A stretch of DNA of 60,348 bases from Paenacidovorax caeni (GTDB lineage Bacteria; Pseudomonadota; Gammaproteobacteria; Burkholderiales; Burkholderiaceae_C): assembly GCF_001298675.1 (NCBI RefSeq), contig NZ_CYIG01000033.1:1-60348 (forward strand). The letters are read 5' to 3'. The notes beneath the pieces are model-generated. The model worked only from the letters and a program-made list of their open reading frames with translations, had not been told where the DNA came from and ran no database searches. The stretch's first letter is position 1. Every line of letters starts with the position of its first letter. Position numbers and translations under genes: made by a program. Shown in pieces: positions 16,647 through 25,482 of the stretch.

Positions 16647-18416
16647 ATGACGACCAAAACCTGGGAACAAATAGAACAGTTGTTCAATCCTCACCGGGCC
16701 GTGCCCAAAATGAGCAAATCGCAAGGGGCCATTGAATTTTGGCGCGAATGGGATGATGAGCATAGGAGGGCCATCTGGGTCAAGCGCTACCTCAGCCACA
16801 ACGGCATCAATCTGGATGCATTCAACGACACTGAAGCCGAATGGCTCACGCGGCTGGCCAATCACAAAGTGCCCTATACATACCGCGCTGCGCTGATCGA
16901 GCGCCAGGGCACGCTGCTGGCAGAACCTTCGCGCACCACGATCAAAACAGTAGACTGCGGTCCCACGCTCGACGACTGGCTTCATACCCCCGTCCACACC
17001 GGGGCCGCCTTGCATGCACACTGTCTGGTCCAGCCCGAGGCCTTTCTCCAACTAGCCCTGGGCATACTCACAGCACTCGACTGCGTGCACAAATTCCATC
17101 TTGTGCACTGTGACATCCACCCCGGCAACATTACGCTGCCGGTACATCTCGCCCCCCAACCGCAGCCCGGCTGCATGGATATGTACGTCCGTTGGGACGA
17201 CATTACCCTGATTGACTTCGGCTATGCACTGAACACCCGCAGCTTGCCCAGCACCACGCTGCCCATGCAGCACCAAGGTGACGGTGTGCGGTTGTCCCCC
17301 CACCTGCAAGCCATACTTGCCGCTGTCGAAAAAGACGCTCAGGCACGGCTTAAACCCGGCGAACGCTGGGAAAACGTTTGGCTTACCCCGGCGTGGTGGC
17401 AGTGCCTGGACGCGCCCTCGCCGCTGGAGGCGTTCCGCCAACTCGACTGGCGCGAAGACCTCTACCAGCTTGGCTGCATGCTCGCAGACATCCGCGACGG
17501 CACTGGCGTAGCCGACCATCTGGAAGGCCGTACCATCCGGACCTCCCAGGTATCTGCCGTTCAGCAACTGGTTGAGGCCCTCCCGGGGCAATTGACACAC
17601 TGGGGCAGTCATGCGTGCCCGCGAGAACGCCCCCACACCCGCTACATACATAACATCCAGGCCGCTCTGGACGACGCACGGCGCCAAGGCCGCGCCTGTC
17701 CCAAGGAATTCAGGCTAAACGCTCGCGATTTCGACAGCCAGCCTCGCCAGGCCGCCATAGCGGTCCCGTCATCCCCCGCCAGAGTGGAAACCGTCCCTCC
17801 CACCCGCACACACCAGCCGCCACCTCCTACCACTCCGTTCTTTCCTGCCATGGTGCCCCTACGGTCAGCGGCCACCACTGAAGGCCCCCTGGCCATCTCT
17901 GGCACCCCCATCACTTGGCGGCAATGGCTGGCGGCTTGCCAGCACAACCCGGAACTGCACTGCCCACCCCTGGTGCACGATGCCGAGCTCTCCCCCAGCC
18001 TGCTGGACGCGCCCATCACCCACGTCAGCTACCTCGACTGTCTGGCCTACATCGAAACTGTTAACCACATTGTCACGCAGCACGGCACAGAGCACCGGCT
18101 GCGTCTGCTCACTGCCGAGGAATGGGCCCTAGCGGTCGCTACGGACGACGCGGCGCGTGCCCCCGCAGTGCTCCCTGCGCAACCCGTCACTCAATGGCCC
18201 GTCAACAGCCACGGCCTGGCGGGCTTGCATGGCCCGTTATGGCAATGGACTGGCACCCAGCCCCATCGCAATTGGGCTCAGGTGCGGGGCGGCACTCAGG
18301 GGGGCAGCCCCATGCCCGCCATGGACCACTATCCCACCCATTGGCGCAGCCCCCGCATCACATTGCGGCTGGCCTGCCATCTGCCATACCGTCCATCCCC
18401 CCCTGGCCAGCAGTAA
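16647..18416 (+). CDS. Hanks-type Ser/Thr kinase with SUMF1-like C-terminal domain
   Basis: A 589-residue protein. Residues ~20-330 are a divergent eukaryotic-like kinase: ATP-binding Lys46 (AIWVKRYL), catalytic loop HCDIHPGNI (His154, Asp156, Asn161) and ITLIDFGYAL with DFG Asp190. Cys stands where HRD has Arg, so activation-loop control may differ. A basic, proline-rich linker (~355-410) leads to a C-terminal domain resembling formylglycine-generating/SUMF1-type C-type-lectin folds (PITWRQWLAACQ, RLRLLTAEEWALAVA, GLAGLHGPLWQWTG). No membrane segment is obvious, unlike mycobacterial PknB. The start follows AAGGAGG. The zinc-ribbon/MORN gene starts 4 bp after its stop. Confidence 0.85.
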   Translation: MTTKTWEQIEQLFNPHRAVPKMSKSQGAIEFWREWDDEHRRAIWVKRYLSHNGINLDAFNDTEAEWLTRLANHKVPYTYRAALIERQGTLLAEPSRTTIKTVDCGPTLDDWLHTPVHTGAALHAHCLVQPEAFLQLALGILTALDCVHKFHLVHCDIHPGNITLPVHLAPQPQPGCMDMYVRWDDITLIDFGYALNTRSLPSTTLPMQHQGDGVRLSPHLQAILAAVEKDAQARLKPGERWENVWLTPAWWQCLDAPSPLEAFRQLDWREDLYQLGCMLADIRDGTGVADHLEGRTIRTSQVSAVQQLVEALPGQLTHWGSHACPRERPHTRYIHNIQAALDDARRQGRACPKEFRLNARDFDSQPRQAAIAVPSSPARVETVPPTRTHQPPPPTTPFFPAMVPLRSAATTEGPLAISGTPITWRQWLAACQHNPELHCPPLVHDAELSPSLLDAPITHVSYLDCLAYIETVNHIVTQHGTEHRLRLLTAEEWALAVATDDAARAPAVLPAQPVTQWPVNSHGLAGLHGPLWQWTGTQPHRNWAQVRGGTQGGSPMPAMDHYPTHWRSPRITLRLACHLPYRPSPPGQQ

Positions 18417-18420
18417 CGCC

Positions 18421-20112
18421 ATGACGGACAAAACAATCCCCTGCCTGATCGGTGAAAGCGCCTGCAGTCGCCTGGCGAATGGCATTTGCCCGAAATGCGG
18501 GCTGGACTCGAACGGTGTCTTTCCCAGCATCCAGGATCGAGACGAGGCGCTTGAAGCCGCACGGGTGCGCTACTCGGCAGCGCAGCGCAATGAAGAAGTA
18601 CGCAAGCAGGCGGAAAAGGAGCGTCAGCAGAGAGAGACCGCGAAAGCTGCATGGCAACTTGCCCGGACCGGCGGAGCCGCGGCTTTGGAGGCGTTCCTGT
18701 CACAGTACCCGGATTCCACATACAGCGATGAAGCGCGGCGGCGCTTGCAGGAGCTGCGCAAAGAGCAAGCAGAGAAAGAACGTGCAGAGGCACAGCGCAA
18801 TGAAGAAGCACGTAGGCAGGCGCAGCAGGAGCGCCAGCAGCGAGAAGCCGCCAAAACCGCATGGCAACTTGCTCAGGCTGGCGGCATCGTGGCCATGGAG
18901 TCATTCCTTGCACAGCACCCGGATTCCGAATATGTCAGCGAAGCTCGTCAACGCATACAGGAACTGCAGGAGGTAGAAAACTTGCAGGAATTGCAGAAGA
19001 AGCAAGAAGAAGAGGCCTCATGGCTCTCGGCAAAAGACGCAAGCGCAAACCAGTTAGAAACCTTTCTTCTCCAGCATCCGGAATCGGGGCATACCAAGGA
19101 AGCCAGATTGCGGCCGAAAAAAATCCGTAGAAAAAAGAAAATAAGAGCGGCTGCATCAGCCTTGGCAATTATTTTCATAATTTTGATATTTAGAAGTGGA
19201 TGCTCTAACAAGTCACCCCCACCTTCACCTCTGGCACCAGCACCATCTCAGAGAGAGAAATCTGGTCAGGCCAAAGAATGTAAATTACAGCAGAGATTTC
19301 AAGATGCTGATAATGTAAAATGGTCAGGCGAATGCAATAGTGGTGGATTTGCCCAAGGTCATGGCATTGTTCAAGCATCCCGGGGGAAGCACATATTGCT
19401 GCGCTACGAAGGGGAGCTGAGCAATGGCTATTTTCATGGAAAAGGCGTCCTGATAAGACCTGCTAAATTACGCTTCGAAGGAGATTTCCAGGACGGGGAG
19501 CCGACGAAGGGCATCATGGAAACGAGCGATGGGATGCGCTATGAAGGAAATTTCCAAGATGGCTTATTCCAAGGATTTGCCATATTTTCCATTCCTCGGG
19601 AATTTTACGATAAAGAAAAAACCTCCAGTAAAGGTATCTGGAAGGGTAATTTTTACATCGAGCAAGGAGTTTTCGAGAAAGGAAAACTCATTCATTCATG
19701 CCCGAGCAAGCCTGCTTGTGATAGGCAGATAGAAGAAGAAAAAGAGCTGCAACGCCAGAAAGCTGAGCAAGAAAAGCAAGCCAAGGAGCGGCAGCAAGTA
19801 CAGCGAGAAGCCAAAGAGCCGCAAGCAATTCTTACCTGGCCTGATGGGGCGCGCTACGAGGGAGAATACCGCAATAGAATGCCACACGGAAAGGGCATCT
19901 ACACTTCTGCTAAAGGAATTCGCTATCAAGGTGATTTTCATGATGGCGAGATGCACGGTTTCGGAGTGCGCACTATTCCGCGCGCCGTTTATTCAGCTAC
20001 CTATAAATCTGGTAAGGGCGAATGGAAAGGTGATTTTTACATTGAGCAAGGGCTGTTTGAGAGCAACAAACACATCCGCCAATGCTCTAGCAAAGCCGCC
20101 TGTGAAAGCTAG
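18421..20112 (+). CDS. Zinc-ribbon, coiled-coil, MORN-repeat membrane protein
   Basis: A 563-residue protein beginning with a CX6CX7CX2C zinc-ribbon ([20 protein letters not shown], residues 7-27) shared with three other proteins in this cluster. Next come three ~40-residue helical repeats with charged linkers (AWQLARTGGAAALEAFLSQ, then PDSTYSDEARRRLQELRKE; similar units at ~135 and ~190). One membrane helix follows at ~243-260 (AAASALAIIFIILIFRSG). The C-terminal half holds about five MORN-type units in two blocks (LRYEGELSNGYFHGKGVL, RYEGNFQDGLFQG, RYEGEYRNRMPHGKGIY, RYQGDFHDGEMHGFGV). The zinc-ribbon would lie on one side of the membrane and the MORN repeats on the other. The C-terminal half is visibly AT-richer than its neighbours. 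The start is 4 bp after the kinase stop. Confidence 0.8.
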   Translation: MTDKTIPCLIGESACSRLANGICPKCGLDSNGVFPSIQDRDEALEAARVRYSAAQRNEEVRKQAEKERQQRETAKAAWQLARTGGAAALEAFLSQYPDSTYSDEARRRLQELRKEQAEKERAEAQRNEEARRQAQQERQQREAAKTAWQLAQAGGIVAMESFLAQHPDSEYVSEARQRIQELQEVENLQELQKKQEEEASWLSAKDASANQLETFLLQHPESGHTKEARLRPKKIRRKKKIRAAASALAIIFIILIFRSGCSNKSPPPSPLAPAPSQREKSGQAKECKLQQRFQDADNVKWSGECNSGGFAQGHGIVQASRGKHILLRYEGELSNGYFHGKGVLIRPAKLRFEGDFQDGEPTKGIMETSDGMRYEGNFQDGLFQGFAIFSIPREFYDKEKTSSKGIWKGNFYIEQGVFEKGKLIHSCPSKPACDRQIEEEKELQRQKAEQEKQAKERQQVQREAKEPQAILTWPDGARYEGEYRNRMPHGKGIYTSAKGIRYQGDFHDGEMHGFGVRTIPRAVYSATYKSGKGEWKGDFYIEQGLFESNKHIRQCSSKAACES

Positions 20113-20127
20113 GCCGCTCTCCCTCGG

Positions 20128-20265
20128 GCGTAGGTGGAACAAGCCATGTGATCAGCGCCGATGGCCAGACAGTGATCGACAAAACCGGGCTGATGTGAAT
20201 GCTCTGTAACCTAGGACAGAATTGGGATAGTATTCGTTGTGCCAGAGCGGTGCGAAAATATCTCT
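20128..20265 (+). pseudogene. Fossil of a DUF1566 gene
   Basis: The DNA is recognisably like the DUF1566 part of the genes at 29258 and 32006. It reads HVISADGQTVIDKTGLM, stop, then CNLGQNWDSIRCARAVRKYL and stops, against the intact SADGQTVTDKETGLMWMRC. A codon loss, an in-frame TGA and truncation mark a dead copy. It sits exactly where a third zinc-ribbon protein would have had its DUF1566 tail. Confidence 0.75.
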
Positions 20266-20311
20266 GATAATTCACGCTTTCGCCGTCATTAAATTTTTAA
20301 GAAGTACGACC

Positions 20312-22120
20312 ATGAGCAAGATAGGCATAGACTTCGGGACGACCTACACCACCTTGTGCTACGTCAATGAGAGTAGACGGTCGGATGACGAGAATTACAT
20401 TGAGGTTTTCCGGGCAGAGGACCATGGGTCGGTACCCAGCGCGATGGCATATCACAAAAAGAAGGGCGTCCGCAATTTTGGCTCTGCGGCCAGGGGATTG
20501 ATTGCTGATGATAGCTACCAGGTATTCCAGCATTTCAAGATGCTGTTGGCAATGGAGGGGACCTCGGAGCTGGATGCCTATATATCAAATAATCCAGAAT
20601 ATGAGCCTTATAAGAATAAAAAACCTAGCGATGTCACCCGGGACTTTCTGACGGATTTGCTCAAGGCCTTCAAGCGCGATCAGAATATCGAGCGACTGGA
20701 GACGGTGGTCATTACCATCCCACTGGTCTGGCGTGCCCTGGGGCAGCAGTTGAATGGCAATACTGGCAGCGCCCAGCACAAATTGCTCGGTGCCTTGCGC
20801 GCTGCGTGCCAAGCGTTGGAACTCAAGGGGCCTCCTCCCAAGATCACCATCAAGAGCGAACCAGAGGCTGCGGCAGGCTATTTCGCGCACGAATACAAGA
20901 AAAGGAGTAAAAACAAAGAGCCACTGACTGGGAAGCTCTTGGTCGTGGATTATGGTGGCGGCACGCTGGACTTGACGCTGGCAGAAGTGGGGTGGAGCAA
21001 ACAAAATCTTATCGAATTGTCTGTTCTCGAAACCAGCGGCCGGGGCAAGTCACTGGATTTTGCCTTGGGTGCCGCAGGCGTGGCGTATGATAAAGCCTTG
21101 CTTAATACCATATTGAATGGAAGATCGCTCAGCGCAGAGGATACTTCTGATCATTTGAATACCCTGGAGACAAAAAAACGCCACGACAATGTGCGTAACA
21201 CGCTCAACGAGTGGGTGGTCCAGAACTACCCCGAAGACGAAGATCAAGAGCAGGCTTTCAACGTCAACCGCCTCAAGGTTCTGCCGAAGGACTGCCTGGC
21301 CGCATACAAGGCAGTCAATGACCCGCATCTGCAAGCGGCATTGGACGAGGTGTTTTCGGGCTTTCCTGATCTTGCCAAGTCCACAGACCTCAAAGTGGTG
21401 TTGGCAGGGGGGTTTAGCAACCTGGCATTTGTCGAACACGCCATACGTGAGCGCATGGGCATTCCCCTGAATGTAGAGGACAGGACGGATCCCCGCCTGG
21501 CGCACAACCGATCGCAGGATCGCCATTTCTCCATCGCCATGGGGGCGGCTCTGGTGGCCGCGCAGTTGCTGCATATCGACGACAGCAAGACCGAGTATCA
21601 GATCGGTTTCTGGGCGCAGGCCATGCTGCCCAACGGGCAATGGGGTTGGAAGTACTTCCAGATCATCGATCGCCATGTCCCCTACAAAGACTTAGCTCAA
21701 CCCCGCTGGGCCAGGGATATGGGCGGCAACACGATCACGCTGACGGGCGGTGGCGGTGGGTTGATCCTGGGCTTTTCCGACACGGGGAACACCCAGTACG
21801 CCCCCAGGCGCATTCCGTTAGACCAGACCCGGCTCAGCGGAGCCGAGTCCAAATTGAAGAAACTGGTTCCTGGCTGGGAAAACAGCCAGACCCGCTGGTC
21901 GTTCGGGTTCTCCGTGCAGCCCGACGAGGAGGGCATCAGCGGAGAAGCCCGCGTGCTCATTCATTTCATCAACCTCGACAACAACCGCCAGCAGGCCTAC
22001 CCCATCAACGAACTGATGCAGTTGCTGGAACAGGTTGTGATCAGCGATGAATCGCCCTCTGACCCCTATGTTGAGGCCTATCGAGCGTATGTTGCCTCTG
22101 GCAGCAAGGCGGCGCGATGA
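20312..22120 (+). CDS. Hsp70/actin-fold ATPase
   Basis: A 602-residue protein with an Hsp70-like nucleotide-binding domain: phosphate-1 loop IGIDFGTTYTTLCYV at residues ~4-18, ITIKSEPEAAAGYFAHE, phosphate-2 loop LLVVDYGGGTLDLTLAEVG at ~210-228, and adenosine motif VVLAGGFSNLAFVEHA at ~365-380. The C-terminal ~190 residues do not look like the DnaK substrate-binding domain; they are beta-rich (GGNTITLTGGGGGLILGFS). It is thus a specialised Hsp70-like protein, not DnaK. The start at 20312 was chosen because the actin fold begins there. The downstream gene starts in its stop codon (ATGA). Confidence 0.85.
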   Translation: MSKIGIDFGTTYTTLCYVNESRRSDDENYIEVFRAEDHGSVPSAMAYHKKKGVRNFGSAARGLIADDSYQVFQHFKMLLAMEGTSELDAYISNNPEYEPYKNKKPSDVTRDFLTDLLKAFKRDQNIERLETVVITIPLVWRALGQQLNGNTGSAQHKLLGALRAACQALELKGPPPKITIKSEPEAAAGYFAHEYKKRSKNKEPLTGKLLVVDYGGGTLDLTLAEVGWSKQNLIELSVLETSGRGKSLDFALGAAGVAYDKALLNTILNGRSLSAEDTSDHLNTLETKKRHDNVRNTLNEWVVQNYPEDEDQEQAFNVNRLKVLPKDCLAAYKAVNDPHLQAALDEVFSGFPDLAKSTDLKVVLAGGFSNLAFVEHAIRERMGIPLNVEDRTDPRLAHNRSQDRHFSIAMGAALVAAQLLHIDDSKTEYQIGFWAQAMLPNGQWGWKYFQIIDRHVPYKDLAQPRWARDMGGNTITLTGGGGGLILGFSDTGNTQYAPRRIPLDQTRLSGAESKLKKLVPGWENSQTRWSFGFSVQPDEEGISGEARVLIHFINLDNNRQQAYPINELMQLLEQVVISDESPSDPYVEAYRAYVASGSKAAR

Positions 22121-23283
22121 ATCGGGGAATGATCATGGCACCCGCTATGCCAGTTATCGACAACGGCAAGATTGCGCAGCTTGAACTCAAGGCGCAGGAT
22201 CATCAATCCCTGGCGGTCACTCAGGATGCAGCCAGTTTCTACCTCAGGCTCACCGAACGCCATGCTTGGCTCAGACTGTGGGATGAAACGCTGGCGCCGC
22301 TGTTTGACATTCAGGGTGTGGCAGCCCAGCCAGGAGAGTTTCCTTTGAGCAGGGAGCAAATCAAAGAGCTGCTGCGCCTGTGGTCTTACGGCCTGCCAGA
22401 ACAGGCGAGTATTCCCGTGAACAGCGCGGCGCTGCTGCTCATGGGCTATGCGCAGGCGCCGGGCCTGCTGCGTGCCACGCGCGACTGGGCTCGAGCCCTC
22501 ATGCACCCACATCCTGGTTCGCAACGCCAAGCTGCTGAAAGGTGCATTCAGCAAGGATTTGCGCTGGCCCACTGGTTTCGCCAATGGGGCAGCAGGGACG
22601 AAGAAGAATTGGAGCTGCTCACGGCCCTGCATGCCGTTTCCCTGTTGAGCCCTGAAGACCAGAGCCGTCGGCAGCAGCTTGAGAAGGCACTGTGGAAGAG
22701 CCGCTGCATGCAAGCGCCGGAGCAGCCAGGGCAGCGGTTGCGCATTGCCCTGCGCGACCGCGCCGATGCCTACAGCCTGGAGCGGGAATTCAGGGAAAGC
22801 CCCGAGGCGGCTCGCACCCTGCTGGCCGTGCGTGGCGAACCCGCCAGCAACCTCGGGGGGGCGCTGCAGAGACAGCACTGGACTGCTGAAGAATTTTTTA
22901 CCGTATTGAGCGGGCACGCCGCCAGCAGGGCTTCGGTTGGAGATGCGTACCAACTGACCATAGAGCCTGTCACCCTGGCTGGGGCCCATGGCAGCCAGGA
23001 TTGCACGGCGGCCATTTTTCGTTCACGCGCGAGCCGCCTGACCCTGTTGCTAACCGTGGACGTGGCGAATGGCGCTGCCGCCATCTACCTTTCCACGCTG
23101 GTGCTGGCAGATCCCGGGCAGACCATTGACGACTACATCCAGCGCGTGCAGACCGTGCAGGCCGAAGGCAAGCAAGCCGCGGAAACTAACGCCAGAAGCA
23201 ATATCTTGGAGGCGGTGAACAAAACGCTTGAATCACTGCAACAGGCCGGCCAGCGCAAAGCGCCGGGTGGCTTGGTGGGCTAG
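22117..23283 (+). CDS. Unknown protein coupled to the Hsp70-like ATPase
   Basis: A 388-residue soluble protein whose ATG overlaps the Hsp70-like stop. The N-terminal ~260 residues look all-helical (LLRLWSYGLPEQASIPVNSA, DEEELELLTALHAVSLLSPE). The C-terminal part has a beta-rich segment (RLTLLLTVDVANGAAAIYLS) and a final amphipathic helix. No family recognised. The overlap suggests a stoichiometric partner, perhaps a co-chaperone or adaptor. Confidence 0.7.
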   Translation: MNRGMIMAPAMPVIDNGKIAQLELKAQDHQSLAVTQDAASFYLRLTERHAWLRLWDETLAPLFDIQGVAAQPGEFPLSREQIKELLRLWSYGLPEQASIPVNSAALLLMGYAQAPGLLRATRDWARALMHPHPGSQRQAAERCIQQGFALAHWFRQWGSRDEEELELLTALHAVSLLSPEDQSRRQQLEKALWKSRCMQAPEQPGQRLRIALRDRADAYSLEREFRESPEAARTLLAVRGEPASNLGGALQRQHWTAEEFFTVLSGHAASRASVGDAYQLTIEPVTLAGAHGSQDCTAAIFRSRASRLTLLLTVDVANGAAAIYLSTLVLADPGQTIDDYIQRVQTVQAEGKQAAETNARSNILEAVNKTLESLQQAGQRKAPGGLVG

Positions 23284-23301
23284 AACGGAAGGGCCTTGGC
23301 C

Positions 23302-24504
23302 ATGACACATGAAACCTTTTTAACCAATGTCTCTCCGCAGCCCAGCCCTATGCACCAGGGGCAGCAATTTCGCGGTTTTGCCGAGTTTTTGGCATGGGTG
23401 CAACAGCACTGGCACGATGCCTCGGCCTTGCAGCATGCAATGGCCGTTGTGCACCCCTTTGTCATGCAAGGACTCCAGGGCGACGTGCAAACATGGCGCA
23501 ACGCACCCTGGGTCTGGCCGGAGGCGGGCTTGCCTGGCCAGCCGCCTCAGGGTACCAACATGCTGCGCTGGCTATATGCAGATGGCGCCACCAGCCTGCT
23601 CGACGCCAGCCCTGCAGGCGCGCAGATCAACCTGACCGGTCTGACCGAATTGGATGGCCCTACCGCCCAAGTGCTGGCCCGGCATCCTGGCCCGCTGAAT
23701 TTGTCAGGCGTGCGCGCGCTGTCTTTCGATGCCTCCAGCGCCCTTGCCGAGCACGGCGGCCTGCTGCTGCTGGATGGGCTTGCACCGCGTGAAGACGGGA
23801 GCCTGGGCGGCATCATCGCACCCCTGGTGGAGCGGCGTGCCGCCGAGCGCGGCAAAGCCCAGCCGGGATTGAGTCTGTGCAGTCTGAAAAACATCACCGA
23901 GGAGGATGGAGACCTGCTGTCGCGGGTGCAGGGGCCCTTGATGCTCAACGGCCTCAGCACACTGGATGCCAGGCAGGCCACGCTTCTGGCCCAGCGCAAG
24001 GGCGACCCTGGCAAGCCCTTGGGCACACTGCACCTGGATGGATGGCGCAACCCCAGCGCCGAGGCCCTGCAGGCACTGGCTTCCTATGGCGGCCCCTTGT
24101 CCCTGGGGGCCTGGGTACCTGCGGCCGAGGGTGCGCCCGAGCAGTGGCAGGCGCTCGCAGGCGCCCGCTTCCAAAGCCTGGCGCTGCCAGCCATTACCAG
24201 CCTTTCTTTGCCGAACCTGCAGGCGCTGGCCGCACTGTCCGTCAAGCGCCTGTACCTGCCCGGCATCACGGTACTGACCGACGATCTGGTCGAAACACTT
24301 GGCACCATGCAACTGCTGAGGCTGGCGCTGGATGGCGTTCAAAACGCTACCGACCGGCACATCAGGCAACTGGTTGACCTGCAAAACACCGACACCTCTG
24401 GCCTGTCGATGGCCAGCCTGGAACTGACCCCACAGTTGCAGGCGGAACTGACACGGCACCAGAAACTGCTTGAACCGCTGTTTTCACGGGTGTATCCGCC
24501 GTAG
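23302..24504 (+). CDS. Leucine-rich-repeat-like protein
   Basis: A 400-residue protein built mostly of ~22-25-residue repeats rich in leucine: INLTGLTELDGPTAQVLARH, PLNLSGVRALSFDASSALAE, LMLNGLSTLDARQATLLAQ, LHLDGWRNPSAEALQALAS, LYLPGITVLTDDLVETLG. The pattern (L-x-L-x-G-L ... A-x-x-L-A) matches bacterial LRR proteins that form a solenoid for protein binding. The N-terminal ~100 residues are non-repetitive. Start 23302 is preferred over an in-frame TTG at 23296. It lies 18 bp after the preceding gene. Confidence 0.72.
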   Translation: MTHETFLTNVSPQPSPMHQGQQFRGFAEFLAWVQQHWHDASALQHAMAVVHPFVMQGLQGDVQTWRNAPWVWPEAGLPGQPPQGTNMLRWLYADGATSLLDASPAGAQINLTGLTELDGPTAQVLARHPGPLNLSGVRALSFDASSALAEHGGLLLLDGLAPREDGSLGGIIAPLVERRAAERGKAQPGLSLCSLKNITEEDGDLLSRVQGPLMLNGLSTLDARQATLLAQRKGDPGKPLGTLHLDGWRNPSAEALQALASYGGPLSLGAWVPAAEGAPEQWQALAGARFQSLALPAITSLSLPNLQALAALSVKRLYLPGITVLTDDLVETLGTMQLLRLALDGVQNATDRHIRQLVDLQNTDTSGLSMASLELTPQLQAELTRHQKLLEPLFSRVYPP

Positions 24505-24627
24505 AACCACTTCGTTCACCACGCGACAGGAATGGGAACTCTTGTTTTGATAGCTGGAGCCGCTTTTGGGGTAAGGGTCTAAGCCCATTTTGTTGTTACT
24601 CGCACTTGCCATAGAAAGGACGACACG
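24505..24627. repeat. Intergenic dispersed repeat
   Basis: The gap contains CTTGTTTTGATAGCTG and, after a loop, TCTAAGCCCATTTTG. The same TTTTGATAGCTG core with a following GGGC arm occurs at 36662. It is a short dispersed element that I associate with Comamonadaceae intergenic regions. The ribosome-binding site for the next gene (AAAGGACGACACG) closes the gap. Confidence 0.55.
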
Positions 24628-25452
24628 ATGATCAAATCGCTGGCAGAACCCTTGAGGATTGTCCTGGCGGCCCGCGCGCAGGAGGTGCCGCACCTGATGG
24701 AAGAGCATCGGCAGACGCTTTCGCTGCAGTTATGGCCTTTGCTGGAGGCAAAAGCCCGCCACATCATGGGCCGTCAGACCCCTGGCGGACTCAACATCAG
24801 TGAGCCATACGACCTGGCGGCAGCCGGGCTGGAAAAGTTGCTGCTGCGGTGGGAGGCGCCCCAAATCCTTCGCTTCAATGGGCATTCGGAGGGCGAACTG
24901 GCCACCTACATTCACATGGTGCTGACGAACCTGTTGCTCGACGACCAGCGCAGATTGCATGGGCGCGTACCCAGGATCTGGATGGATGTACAAGACGAAA
25001 ACGGCGAGGAGTTCCTTCCAAGTCAGCGGCGCACAGTCACGGGCTATCTCTTGCTGCGGCAAACGCAGAACCATTTGTACGACTACCTTGACCAGATGCC
25101 CGGCGCCATCGTCGAAGTGCCCACGCAGGTTCGCAACAAGACGGCTGGACCGGGCAGCAAACGGGTCACCCTCACCGAGAACCACGCAAAACTGCTGCGC
25201 GTATGGATGAGCGGCGAAGGGCTGGAGCAGTGGAATGAGATTGCCCTGGAGATGCAGCGGCCCGTAGGCACCGTCAAGCGCTGGTGGTCCGAAGCGGTGC
25301 GGGCCTTCATGACCGACAACTCTGCCCAGGCGCAGGCCTTGCGGTCTCTCTACCGCATACCCGCCGTGCACATCAACCTTGCCGAGCGCCATGCACTGGA
25401 GCCGGACACCGAGGATGAACGGTCTGAGCCCGTCGTGCCGTCTTGGGACTGA
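24628..25452 (+). CDS. Sigma-70-like regulatory protein
   Basis: A 274-residue protein with the outline of an ECF-type sigma factor. Residues ~50-110 resemble region 2 (PYDLAAAGLEKLLLRWEAPQ, GELATYIHMVLTNLLLDDQR). Residues ~190-230 resemble region 4, with a helix-turn-helix (LEQWNEIALEMQRPVGTVKR). The linker (~115-185) is longer than usual, and a ~40-residue tail is extra. It could direct RNA polymerase to this cluster or act as a DNA-binding protein derived from sigma. No anti-sigma gene is recognised. Confidence 0.65.
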   Translation: MIKSLAEPLRIVLAARAQEVPHLMEEHRQTLSLQLWPLLEAKARHIMGRQTPGGLNISEPYDLAAAGLEKLLLRWEAPQILRFNGHSEGELATYIHMVLTNLLLDDQRRLHGRVPRIWMDVQDENGEEFLPSQRRTVTGYLLLRQTQNHLYDYLDQMPGAIVEVPTQVRNKTAGPGSKRVTLTENHAKLLRVWMSGEGLEQWNEIALEMQRPVGTVKRWWSEAVRAFMTDNSAQAQALRSLYRIPAVHINLAERHALEPDTEDERSEPVVPSWD

Positions 25453-25482
25453 CAGACACCGTATTTTTGAAGGAAACAAGCA

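Noticed and set aside
20312-22120. The Hsp70-like protein as DnaK
   Set aside because: The actin-type ATPase motifs are there, but the C-terminal region lacks the DnaK substrate-binding domain, and no grpE or dnaJ is near.
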